From NCBI RefSeq assembly GCF_030052815.1, contig NC_079499.1, positions 86,405,183-86,469,182 of the forward strand: a stretch of DNA of 64,000 nucleotides, given 5' to 3'. The translations under genes were made by a program, and so were the position numbers. The notes below the pieces were generated by a model. That model made no database searches and was not told the DNA's origin. It saw only the letters and a list, made by a program, of their open reading frames with translations. Below are positions 1 through 10,116 of this stretch, piece by piece (the first letter of the stretch is position 1; the number at the start of each line of letters is the position of its first letter). This DNA is from Hevea brasiliensis. Taxonomy: Eukaryota > Streptophyta > Magnoliopsida > Malpighiales > Euphorbiaceae.

Positions 1-2711
1 AGAGTTGAAAGTGCAGTTGCAAGAGCTGCTTGACAAGGGCTTTATCCACCCTAGTGTGTCACCTTGGGGAGCGCCAGTGTTGTTTGTAAAGAAGAAAGAT
101 GGCACTCTCCGCTTGTGTATTGATTATCGGCAGTTGAATAAGGTGACAATAAAGAATAGATATCCATTGCCCCGCATTGATGACTTGTTTGATCAGTTGA
201 GGGGTGCAGCTGTGTTCTCCAAAATTGACCTGAGATCAGGTTATTATCAACTGAAAGTACAAGAGTAGAGTATTCCTAAAACTACCTTCGGAACCCACTA
301 TGGCCATTATGAGTTCTTGGTTATGCCATTCGGGTTGACTAATGCTCCAGCTGCTTTTATGGATCTGATGAACACTATCTTCAGACCATACCTCGACCAG
401 TTTGTTGTGGTATTCATAGATGATATATTGGTCTATTCGAGGAATGCAGAAGAGCATGATAGACATCTGCGAATTGTACTGCAAACTTTGAGGGAGAAAC
501 AGCTATATGCCAAATTGTCGAAATGTGAATTCTGGTTGAAAGAAATATCTTTCTTGGGACATGTAGTATCAGAAGAGGGCATTAAGGTAGATCCAAGTAA
601 GATTGAAGCTGTCCTTAATTGGAGGCCACCCAGAAATATCACTGGAGATTTGCAGTTTTCTAGGTTTAGCTATATACTACCGTAGATTTGTGAAGTGATT
701 CTCCATGTTGGCATCTCCATTGACCAAGCTGCTTAGAAAAGATGTGAAATTTCAGTGGACGGATAAATGCCAGCAGAGTTTTAATGAATTGAAGAAATGT
801 TTGACTGAAGCTCCAGTCCTGACTTTACCTACTCTGGGTAAAGAATACATAGTTTATAGTGATGCTTCTCACAATGGGTTAGGCTGTGTATTGATGCAAG
901 ATCGAAATGTTATTACCTATGCATCACGCCAGCTGAAACCGCATGAGAGGAACTATCCAACACATGATTTGGAGCTTGCAACTATAGTGTTTGCTCTTAA
1001 GATCTAGAGACACTATTTATATGGAGAAAAGTGTTACATCTACACAGATCATAAGAGTTTGAAGTATTTGGGCACCCAGAAAGAGTTGAATTTGAGACAG
1101 AGGAGATGGTTAGAGTTGATAAAAGACTATGATTATCTAATAGACTATCAGCCAGGGAAAGCTAATGTTGTGGCTGACGCCTTAAGCCACAAGACTATGG
1201 CAAGTCTACGGGTTACTCCTTTGTCTATGGTACATGAGTTAAGATCATTGCATGCCAGCTTAGAGATTAATGATGGCATGTACAGCCAGTGTTGATTGAT
1301 TAGATCAGAATGGCTGCTTAGAATGATGAAAGGTATCAGAAGCTGTTGGAAGAAATCCGGCAGGGCAAGAAACCAGAATTCTCAATCAAAGATAATGGTC
1401 TACTGCTACACCAGGGCAGAATATGTGTTCCTAATGATGTTGATTTTAGGCAGATCATTTTGAAGAAAGCACATGAGTCTCCTTTTGCCATGCATCCTAG
1501 TGGCACAAAAATGTATAGGGGGCTAAAGGAGCATTACTAGTGGATGGGTATGAAAAGAGATGTGGCAAAGTTTATTTCCAAATGCCTAACTTATCAATAA
1601 GTGAAGGCAGAGCATCAAGTACCCGCTAGGTTGTTACATCCACTACCAGTACCGGAATGGAAATGGGAGAGAATAACGATAGATTTTGTGATGGGACTTC
1701 CGAGGACACAGAAGAGTCATGATGCAGTTTGGGTCATTGTTGACAGACTGATTAATTCTGCTCATTTTCTTCCAATCCGAATGGACTACAGTTTAGAAAG
1801 ATTGGCCAAATTGTACATTGATGAGATTGTGAGACTGCATGGAGTGCCAGTATCAATCGTATCAGACAAAAATCCTAGGTTCACTTCTAGATTCTGGGGT
1901 AGTCTTCAGAGAGCCCTAGGAACTAGATTGAACTTCAGTACTGCATTTCACCCACAGACAGATGGCCAATCTAAGAGGGTAATTCAGATCTTGGAGGACA
2001 TGCTACGGGCTTGTGTAATTGAATTTGAGGGCAGTTGGGACATACACTTGCCTTTGATTGAGTTTGCTTACAACAACAGCTACCAAACAAGCACTAGGAT
2101 GCCTCCATATGAAGCTTTGTATGGCAGAAAATGTAGAACCCCATTATGTTGGGATGACATGGGTGAAAGAAAGATGATTATACCCTAAATTGTTTAGTAA
2201 ACTGAGGAGAAGATCAGGGTAAACAGAGATCGACTTAAGACTGCATCAGTCCTACATTGATCTGAAGAGAAGGGATATTAAGTATGCAGTGGGTGAGAAA
2301 GTATTCCTCAAGGTTTCCCCTTGGAAGAGAATTATGAGATTCGACAGAAAGGGGAAACTGAGTCCTCGTTTCATTGGGCCATATGAGGTTCTGGAAAGAG
2401 TGGGTCCTTTGGCATATCGTTTGGCATTACCTCCAGAGTTGGAGAAGGTACATAATGTCTTCCATGTGTCTATGTTGAGGAGGTATCAATCAAACCCATC
2501 TCATGTACTACCAGTAGAAGAAATTGAAGTGAATCCAGACTTCACATATGAGAAAGAACCCATAGAGATTCTGGCTTATGAGGTGAAGCAGCTACGGAAC
2601 AAGCAGATCCCGTTAGTAAAAGTGCTATGGAACCATCATTTGGGCCAGGAGGCTACTTGGGAACAAGAGGAGGGCATGAGGAGACAACACCCACACTTGT
2701 TCAGAGATTAA
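1..2711 (+). pseudogene. Chromovirus A pol remnant (RT, RNase H, integrase, chromodomain)
   Basis: This is the 3' part of a Ty3/gypsy polyprotein; gag, protease and the 5' LTR lie left of the window. Reverse transcriptase runs from about 5 to 690 and keeps the FIDDILVYS catalytic motif (about 412-438). RNase H covers about 705-1200 with the [10 protein letters not shown] motif. Integrase covers about 1346-2190: ITIDF carries the first Asp, IVSDK the second and ILEDM the Glu. A C-terminal chromodomain-like segment with the TWEQEE motif ends in a TAA at 2709-2711. The frame is broken by TAG at 266-268, a frameshift near 640-690, a TAG replacing a Trp codon at about 1003, and stops near 1293, 1540 and 2186. 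Family order (RT-RH-IN-chromodomain) places it in the chromoviruses, probably the Tekay/Del lineage. It is not expected to make functional protein. Confidence 0.9.
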
Positions 2712-3250
2712 TACCAAGTAAAATTTCGAAACGAAATTTATTTTAAGGGGGGGAGAATTGTAACACCCCTATTTGTATAGCCTGGTATATTTCACTGTTC
2801 CGATGACCGGAGTCGGTCCGGACAATTAAGGGGATTAGAACCACACTTAAGACAACTAGATAAGCCATAAACACAAATAATTAGTAATTACCAATTAGTT
2901 AAGTATAAATAAGAAAAACAGAACATAAGAAGTTAAATGAGCCGAGAGTCACAGCGATGGGTGACCTTCTCGAGAAAGAGATTAATACCAAGTAAAATTT
3001 CGAGACGAAATTTATTTTAAGGGGGGGAGAATTATAACACCCCTATTTGTATAGCCTGGTATATTTCACTGTTTCGGTGACCGGAGTCGGTCCGGATAAT
3101 TAAGGGGATTAGAACCACACTTAAGACAACTAGATAAGCCATAAACACAAATAATTAGTAATTACCAATTAGTTAAGTATAAATAAGAAAAACAGAACAT
3201 AAGAAGTTAAATGAGCCGAGAGTCACAGCGATGGGTGACCTTCTCGGGAA
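2703..3250 (+). repeat. Tandem duplication of the PPT-LTR junction (2 x 274 bp)
   Basis: Sequence 2703-2976 is repeated at 2977-3250 with few changes. Each copy contains the pol stop, the polypurine tract and the first ~215 bp of the LTR. In the second copy the LTR start reads TA instead of TG (3033-3034), and from there the LTR continues at full length. The first copy breaks off after GACCTTCTCGAGAA. The layout suggests slippage or template jumping in reverse transcription, or an unequal exchange after insertion. Confidence 0.85.
2745..2757 (+). promoter_or_regulatory. Polypurine tract of chromovirus A
   Basis: AAGGGGGGGAGAA lies directly before the LTR start TGTAACACC. In this family the polypurine tract primes plus-strand DNA synthesis. 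The upstream inverted motif TTTCGAAACGAAAT is also typical of this place. A second copy occurs at 3019-3031 because the junction is duplicated. Confidence 0.8.
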
Positions 3251-3590
3251 GGACTACGAAGTCAATTTAAACTCAAAATTTGAATCGTAAAATGTGACGC
3301 TAAGATCGTTAGGACTATCAGGAACACTGTGGAAAAGAGAAAATCACGAAAAAAGAATTGTTAAGCCAGTCAAATAATTAAGTCAGAGATCCGGAAGAAA
3401 TATTGAATTATTTGCAAACCGGGTCGAACCGGCGAGGGGCAATTTAGTTAATTGACCCCGAGAGCTGACTCCTGACCTAACTGTCAAATAAAATCAGAGA
3501 AAAGAAATTTTTGGGATCAAAAATTAAATTAAAGAACTAAGGAAAAATAAATGAAAAAAAAAGGGTTAAAAAGCTAATACATCACTTTTA

Positions 3591-3609
3591 TGACATCAAA
3601 ATGATGTCA
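3591..3609 (+). promoter_or_regulatory. U3 inverted repeat TGACATCA-AAA-TGATGTCA
   Basis: Two 8 bp arms with a 3 bp spacer lie 558 bp into the LTR. The same motif recurs at nearly the same offset in other LTRs of the window (5686-5705, 39414-39442, 58336-58356, 62036-62057). TGATGTCA resembles bZIP-type binding sites; a role in the LTR promoter is inferred only. Confidence 0.5.
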
Positions 3610-5685
3610 AAATTGATTTTTGATTTCCCACCATATTTAACCAAGTCACCCACACATAATAAGACATAAAATCATTAAAAAAAAAAAATTTTTTAAAAAC
3701 CACTTACCTTCTTCCTCACCTAAATCGGCAGCCATCTCTCCCTAAGCTCACCATTCTTGTTCTCCATGAAAGCTTGAGTTCAAGCTTTTAAATCCCTACT
3801 AAACCCCAATTTCTCCCATAATTACTCCATAAAACCTTACTACCCTCACTTGAGAAGGAGATTTAGCAAAGAAAGAAGGAAAAAAAAAAAAAAAAAGAGG
3901 AAATTGAGGAAGGGAACATCCAAATTATGGTTAGTATTCTAACTTTCAATTTTCTATTTCAAGTGCATGTGTAGTTACTTAAATGAACTTAGAAACTAAA
4001 GGAATGAAATGAAATTAATTGTTGGAGGACCAAACCTAAACTTCGGTCAACTAGGGTTTTGATGTGTGTATGCATGAGTTTGATAGACTTAAAGGTGTAT
4101 GTGATCTTGTTTGGGTTGAAGAAGCATGTATATAGGCATTGAATTGGTTAAATGCAACAATTAGTGTGAATTAGGGTTTTGGACACTTGGGATTTAGAAA
4201 CAAAAATGTGAGAAATTGGTAAATGATGTCTTTGACCTAGTTTGAAGTGAGAAATAGTCATTTGTGACCAAATGAAGTGTGTTGGAAGTGGTTGAATTGA
4301 GTTTAGATTCAGATTCAATGTGGTCATGCTGCAGGCAGCAGGACCAAGGTTCCTTTGAGGGACCAAAATTGAAAGTTTACAAGTTGAATTGGTATGAGAT
4401 CAATTGGGAATGAAAATAGACACCAAATGACACAATTTTTATTCAGGAAGCATGCCCAAAAAGTGACCAAAACCTAATGAACAAATTGACCAAATCTGGA
4501 AAATCTCAGTCTGCCCTTTACAAAATGACCAAATGAATAGTGTTTGTTCATTTAGCCATAACTTGAGCTAGGAAGGTCTAAATGACCTGAAATTTTACCA
4601 GTGGACAGATGAGATATAGACCTAAAACTTTCATGAAGAACATAAACCTAAATTATGCCATTAACCAAGTCATTTGACCACCCAAATTTGGTAACCTAAA
4701 ACTGCCAGAACCAAAATTTGCCTAGAAAATCTGGGTTAAGTCCAATCCGGCAGCTATGGTTCAAATGGCTATAACTTGAGATACAAAACTCCAATTGGAG
4801 TGATTTAAAAAGGAGAATAAACTTAAGACAATAGGGAACATTTGCTATGAAGGAAGTTTTACCAAATTCTAACAGTAAAATGACCAATGGAACAGTGCAA
4901 CTTAAGACACTAAAACTGAAAATTTATAAATTTGCCTAAAAGACTTAAAATTTGAGTAAGCAACCAAAACCAACAAATTTAGTGACCAAAATGTGGTATG
5001 TGGGTGAAGTTGGAATTCTCATATCTATTAAGCCTTAGAAAGTCAACAAATTGACTTGAATAGTATAGTGAATAGTAACCCGAAACACAAAAATTAAAGA
5101 ACGTCAAGATTGGCACATTAGAGCTAGGTATAAGTGAATGTAAATGTAACACCCTCCCGGTAGCAACTCCGTACATTCTACTGTTCCGGTGACCGGTGTC
5201 GGTCCGGACAGCTAGAACGTCCAGAAAAATATTTAAACTAAAGTCAGGAACCATAATTAACTCAAATATTAATAAGAAAAATTTAGTAAAAATTTTAGAA
5301 ATAAAATACAACCAAGTCAAATGAGCCGGTGCCCAAGCGATGGGTAACCGGAAGGAAGTTGCGGTTCTCGCAACGAGGAGCCCTAGACCCGGGAAAAAAT
5401 TCATAAAATAATTTTTGGGACTCCAGAGAAGGGTCATTGAGGTTCCTATGGCACTAGAATGCCAAGAAAATATTTAGAAAAATTTTTCAATCGGTACAGA
5501 CAATTTTGACCCGTTAAGCCAAACGGAGGGCATTTTGGTCATTTCGCCTTCATAGGTGATTTTTGGCCGACTTGTCCAGTTAAGTAAATAATTATTATGA
5601 CACAAAATATGAATTAATATTGATGAAAAATTAATTGAAAGTTAGTAGAAAAGAAAAGAAAAGAAAATGCAATAAAATGCCAAAT

Positions 5686-5712
5686 ATGACATATGATGAT
5701 GTCATTTAAAAG
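5686..5712 (+). promoter_or_regulatory. U3 inverted repeat with TATA-like TTTAAAAG
   Basis: ATGACAT (5686-5692) and ATGTCAT (5699-5705) form inverted arms 541 bp into the solo LTR. TTTAAAAG follows at once (5705-5712) and could be the TATA element of this LTR. Promoter function is inferred from position and recurrence only. Confidence 0.4.
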
Positions 5713-8078
5713 CCCCCTCCAATCACCATTTGACAAACCAATAAAAAGAGATAAAAATGACTTAAAATGAGATAAAAAACAAAGGAAACCAGCAGTTTCC
5801 TTCTTCATACAGGCTGGAATAAGAGAGAAAGAGAGAAAAAAAGGAAAAGAAAGAAAGAAAGGAAGAAGGAGAAGGAGATGAACAGTAGCAGAAAAAGGGG
5901 TTCAGCAGGGCAGCATGTTTCTCTTCCGTCTAGGTGAGTTTGGCTCAACAACTATGGCTGATTTTTGGATATGTTTGAGGTATGTATGTGTGGAAGTTAT
6001 GGTTAAAATTTGGTGATTGTTCAACGGTTGGATTTGGAGAAATATATTGTTGAACACAGGCTGTCTGTAGGTTGAATTCTGAATTTTGGCTACTGAAATT
6101 TGAGAAAAATAAATAGTTAGGATGCTTATAAAATTATGAAATTTGGTACAAATGATATTTGGGATGTTGAGGCTGTTGGGTTAAAATTTGGTGAATTTTA
6201 GACTTGTGGTTTATGAGATATAAATTGTTTTGCATGAGCTGTCTGAGTAAGACTGATTTCTGCAACAATTCAGATTTTGAAGGGTTGAATGAATGTTTTG
6301 ATATCTCATGATATAGATACTATTTGATGCTAAAATTTTTATTGATATTGTATAGGGATGTGTTGAATATATGGTTAAAATTTGGGATTTATCTAACGGT
6401 TAGATCATTATATATAAATTTGAATGCACGAGCTGCCAGATTGGGTATTAATGGGTGGTTGTGGATTTAAGATTTATGATAAGAGTTTAGTCCAATTTAA
6501 AGGGAAATGTTGTTGAATTTTTATTGGATATTTAATTTAGGAAAGTGAAGTTATAATTGATTATGATTATTATGATTCTAGGGGAAATCTTGAAGAATAA
6601 CAAGCTCAAGGTTGGTTTCAAAAAGGTTAGTGCCTATTTATACTTATACTTCTTTTATTCCATATTAAGGACTTAAAATAAGTAAGGAATTGAGAATTAA
6701 ATGAATGAAATTTATGTATATGTACTCCTTGAATTTTGGCAGCCCTATTGAAGGAATAGAAATGGAGTGTTTGATGGACTTAGAGTGAACTAGAGCTTAG
6801 GTTTAAAGTGTATACATATATATATATATAGAGAATGAAAGAGTAAATTAGGGAAATTGTGAAAAACTTTGAAATTTAGCTAGGGTTTAGGAATGAAAAT
6901 TTGACTTGGCTTATGAAATGGTTAAAGAACATTCTAATGGTCAATTAGTGACCATTTGAGGTATGTTGACAATAAATTGGACTGAAAAATGGCATGGCAA
7001 AGTGGAATGGTAGGCTGCCTAAAGACAGCAGCATGGTGGCTGAGATTTCAGTCCAATTGGACTGCCATAACTTTGGCTGTGTAGGTTCAATTGGTGTTTG
7101 GCCAATTGGACATGAAACTAGGCTTATAATGGCACATTTTTTGCTGAAGAAACCAAGCCCAAAAGACCAAAGCAAGTGGACCAAAAATTGGCCCCAATCC
7201 GGATACCCTGCAAACAGCCCCTGCAGAATGACCAAATTAACTGTTCATTTAGCCATAACTCACTGTAGAATGGTCAAATTGACCTGAAATTTTTACAGCA
7301 ACAAGATATGATATAGACAAACAACTTTCATGAAGAACATCACCCCAAATTATGCAATTAACCCATTCAAATTATTGAGCAAAGTTAAGTTATCAAACCT
7401 GCAACTCTGCAGATTTTCATTTGAACAGTAATGTTTGGATGACTATAACTCCCTCTAGAAAACTCAGATTTAGGCGATTCTTGAACCGATGGAAACCTAA
7501 GGCATGGTAGAACATTTCATATGAAGAAAGTTAGACCAAATTATGAACTTAACTTGGTCAAATTACTGACCAAAGTTGGACCAAAATCTGCCAAAACCCA
7601 AAATTTCAGCATGAACAGTACACGTGAACAGTAAACTTATTTTGGCCATAACTTGAGCTACAAAACTCCAAATGGAGTGATTCAAAAAAAGAAATTCAAC
7701 TAGACAAAATAAGGAACAACTTTCATGTTTACCATTTCCTCAAATTCCCACTGTAACAGTGCTTAATAGAACAGTAAAGTTAAGCTTCAAAAACTGAAAA
7801 TTTTAGTTCCCTTGGTTTAAGCCTAGAAATGGTAATGGTGATCACTTCCAACAAGTTTTAAATAAAAAATGTGGTATGTTTGAAATGACAAAGTCAATGT
7901 ACTTACTTTCTATACAAAAGTCAACTTTCTTGTTGACCAATGAAATGAATAGTGACACCAAAAGTTAAAATTCAAAGATTGAAGAATTTTAAAGTATCAA
8001 ATGCCCTAGTATACCTAACAAGATTGGTTTGGATAGTTTGGCATGCCAATAGGGTATTGTTTTAGCAGTACTGCGAAA

Positions 8079-8200
8079 GGCTTTATGCCTGTATTCATAG
8101 CTTTATGCCCGTATTCATGGCTTTTATGCCCGTATGCATGGCTTTTATGCCCGATTATGTGATATCATGGCTTTTTAGCCATACTGACTGCATACATGGT
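8079..8200 (+). repeat. Tandem repeat, about 20-22 bp unit, GGCTTTTATGCCCGTAT
   Basis: About four to five imperfect units of GGCTTTTATGCC(CGTATTCAT) stand in a row inside the solo LTR. GGC...GCC makes each unit self-complementary. Related GGCATAAAGCC units occur in the minus-strand LTRs near 52930-53010 and 55140-55220, so the array is a conserved LTR component and not a random satellite. Confidence 0.7.
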
Positions 8201-8552
8201 TGACGTTCTGTGTCCCATGGTATGACGGCCCGAGGCACCGCGGTGTCCAGTGCCAACGACCCGTTATCCAGTCCAGTCGTCCAGTATAGGTTACTTGGGC
8301 ATGGAAAAGTATAACTGTGATTGAACTGATTATTAAAGAAAATACGAAAATTAAGTATCAGGAATGATTACAAAAATACAAAGAAGCTCAAGATCATGAA
8401 GAAAATAATTAACGAAATGCATGAAGAAGTTAATATCATAAAACATGATTAGCCCTCGACTAAACAATGAGTTAATAATTATTCATTTCTTATGAACACA
8501 ATAGCATGGAAATTATTATTTTTATTTGTATTTTCTTGTATTATTGGCACCA

Positions 8553-8589
8553 CTAAGCTTTATGCTTAGCGCGTCACTTTTGCAACGCG
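8553..8589 (+). other. Tandem stem-loops in solo LTR
   Basis: Stem 1 pairs CTAAGC (8553-8558) with GCTTAG (8564-8569), loop TTTAT. Stem 2 follows with no gap: CGCGT (8570-8574) pairs with ACGCG (8585-8589). The context CACCACT before stem 1 is shared with the other LTRs of the window. Confidence 0.6.
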
Positions 8590-9407
8590 TAGGTACTGAA
8601 GATTTGGACAGAGGGCCCAGTAGACCACAGATTGGGTAAGGCCGTTCACAGTTCTGCATAGTGTCCGTGTCACCTCACCATCCACAGTGCATTGGTAGGA
8701 CACTAGGTCCCATTTTGTATTTTGAGATTTTTGTAAATTTTGTAATTAAACTCTTATTTTATCATGTGTATTTGAAACAAATGTAATATAATTTTGTATT
8801 AATGTAAGTACTTGTAATTTGTGATTATAAATCACATGTGAGAATTTATTTATGATTTGAGTCTAATGATGATGTGAAATGAATGAATGACAAATAGAGG
8901 AATTGTTAAGAAAATTGTGTTTGTGAAAGGAAAAGTGAATACATAACTGTGACTTGTACATGATTATCACATGAGATAAATGACTGAGAAATGAATGGTG
9001 AAAAATGTTGAGATTTTGATATTGAAGTTTGAGAGTGATGAGATGATTGAATATGATCATAGGAAGTGTTTTTCACAGGTTCCGAAGAACTGTTTTCTCT
9101 ATTTTTAGCCGGTACTCTGCCGGATTTTCTATAAAATTCTCGGAACCTCAAATAAATTATAATTTCGATAAATGGCTTAAATAAATTATATTTCACAAGT
9201 TATATTCAAAAGGAAGAATAAAAATGAATTAAGATAAAATAGAGTGCTCGGCACACTGAGTGGCATAACTTGCTCGGCTACACTGTAGTCGGGTAAGGGG
9301 TGTCACAGTAAATTTATTTTTGGACTAATGATGAAGATATGATACTAAAACACTGTAAAACTGTGTGTTTCAGTGAAAAAGAATACCGGGAAAGAACCAG
9401 AGGAATT

Positions 9408-9449
9408 GAGTCAAAGCCAAGAGGCGACTCGCTTAAGGTTTGTGCACAA
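9408..9449 (+). other. Hairpin plus TTGTGCACAA palindrome in LTR A
   Basis: GAGTC (9408-9412) can pair with GACTC (9426-9430), and GCC (9416-9418) with GGC (9423-9425). A perfect 10 bp palindrome, TTGTGCACAA, follows at 9440-9449. The same order of motifs recurs at 30551-30591 (+), 37779-37820 (-) and 60396-60445 (-). Confidence 0.5.
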
Positions 9450-9988
9450 CGTATAAATTCTGTAAATTATTTTCTGCATATGGTTTTGAAGAATTTGATA
9501 TAGTGAATTGTGACATTATTTATGATGCTTTGATTTAAATTGTTGAAAGTTATTGTGTATATTTGAAATGGCATTGTTTGGTAAATTGTTAAGATAAGTC
9601 TTGAAACTACAGTGTCATGACCATATATTTGAACACCTCACTAGCATGACTAGTGGGAGTAATCAGTTTCGAATTTTGATTCCTTCTCTGGCTGAAGTGT
9701 TGAGGTGTGTGCCAGTAGAAGAAGAAATTGAATGGATATCCATATATTTGAGCTAGCTAGCCTTGTGATGTGACTTCTCCTTAGCCTCTGGCTATTGAAA
9801 TTATATTTGTTTCGAATGGCATGATATAACTGTGGGTTTTGTGAAATGTGTTTTGATACTTCGAAATGAAATTGTTTTGATTAAATCTCATATTTCATGT
9901 TTTGTATTTAATGCTCATGTTTAGTCCAATTTGTGAATAAATGTGATTTAAATTCTGCATAAAGATTGTTTTAGTGTGTTGTGCACCA

Positions 9989-10027
9989 CTGAGTCCTAGT
10001 ACTCAGCGATGGCTGTTATTGCTGTCG
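9989..10027 (+). other. Tandem stem-loops in LTR A
   Basis: Stem 1 pairs CTGAGT (9989-9994) with ACTCAG (10001-10006). Stem 2 pairs CGATGGC (10007-10013) with GCTGTCG (10021-10027), including G-U pairs. The two stems abut and could stack. The position is about 0.7 kb before the LTR end, upstream of AT-rich poly(A)-like sequence. Confidence 0.6.
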
Positions 10028-10098
10028 CAGATATAGAGACTAGAGGAGCAGCAGATTGAGCTGCTGAGGACAGAGGAGCTTCCTGCTTTGAAGCTATC

Positions 10099-10116
10099 GG
10101 GTATAATTTATACCCT
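10099..10116 (+). other. Hairpin GGGTATAA/TTTATACCC before LTR poly(A) zone
   Basis: GGGTATAATTTATACCC is nearly perfectly self-complementary. Equivalent hairpins occur at about 35937-35953, 59720-59735 and 31375-31392 in other LTRs. It lies between the tandem stem-loops and the AT-rich 3' part of the LTR. Confidence 0.45.

Larger units (their letters stand above)
5145..9307 (+). mobile_element. Solo LTR of a related chromovirus, TSD GTAAA
   Basis: The 4163 bp unit starts TGTAACACCCTCCCGG and ends GGGGTGTCACA. It is flanked by the 5 bp direct repeat GTAAA (5140-5144 and 9308-9312), so it is one insertion into the LTR of element A. Its end matches the reverse complement of the LTR starts at 54234 and 50923, so it belongs to the D-like families. 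It has a U3 inverted repeat at 5686-5705 followed by TTTAAAAG (5705-5712), short tandem repeats at 8079-8200 and two adjacent stem-loops at 8553-8589. No internal coding region is present. It is longer than the other solo LTRs here; further small insertions inside it cannot be excluded. Confidence 0.88.

Noticed and set aside
4979..5437. 152-codon open frame on the minus strand
   Set aside because: It crosses the junction of LTR A and the solo LTR at 5145, so it cannot be one old gene; no known domain.
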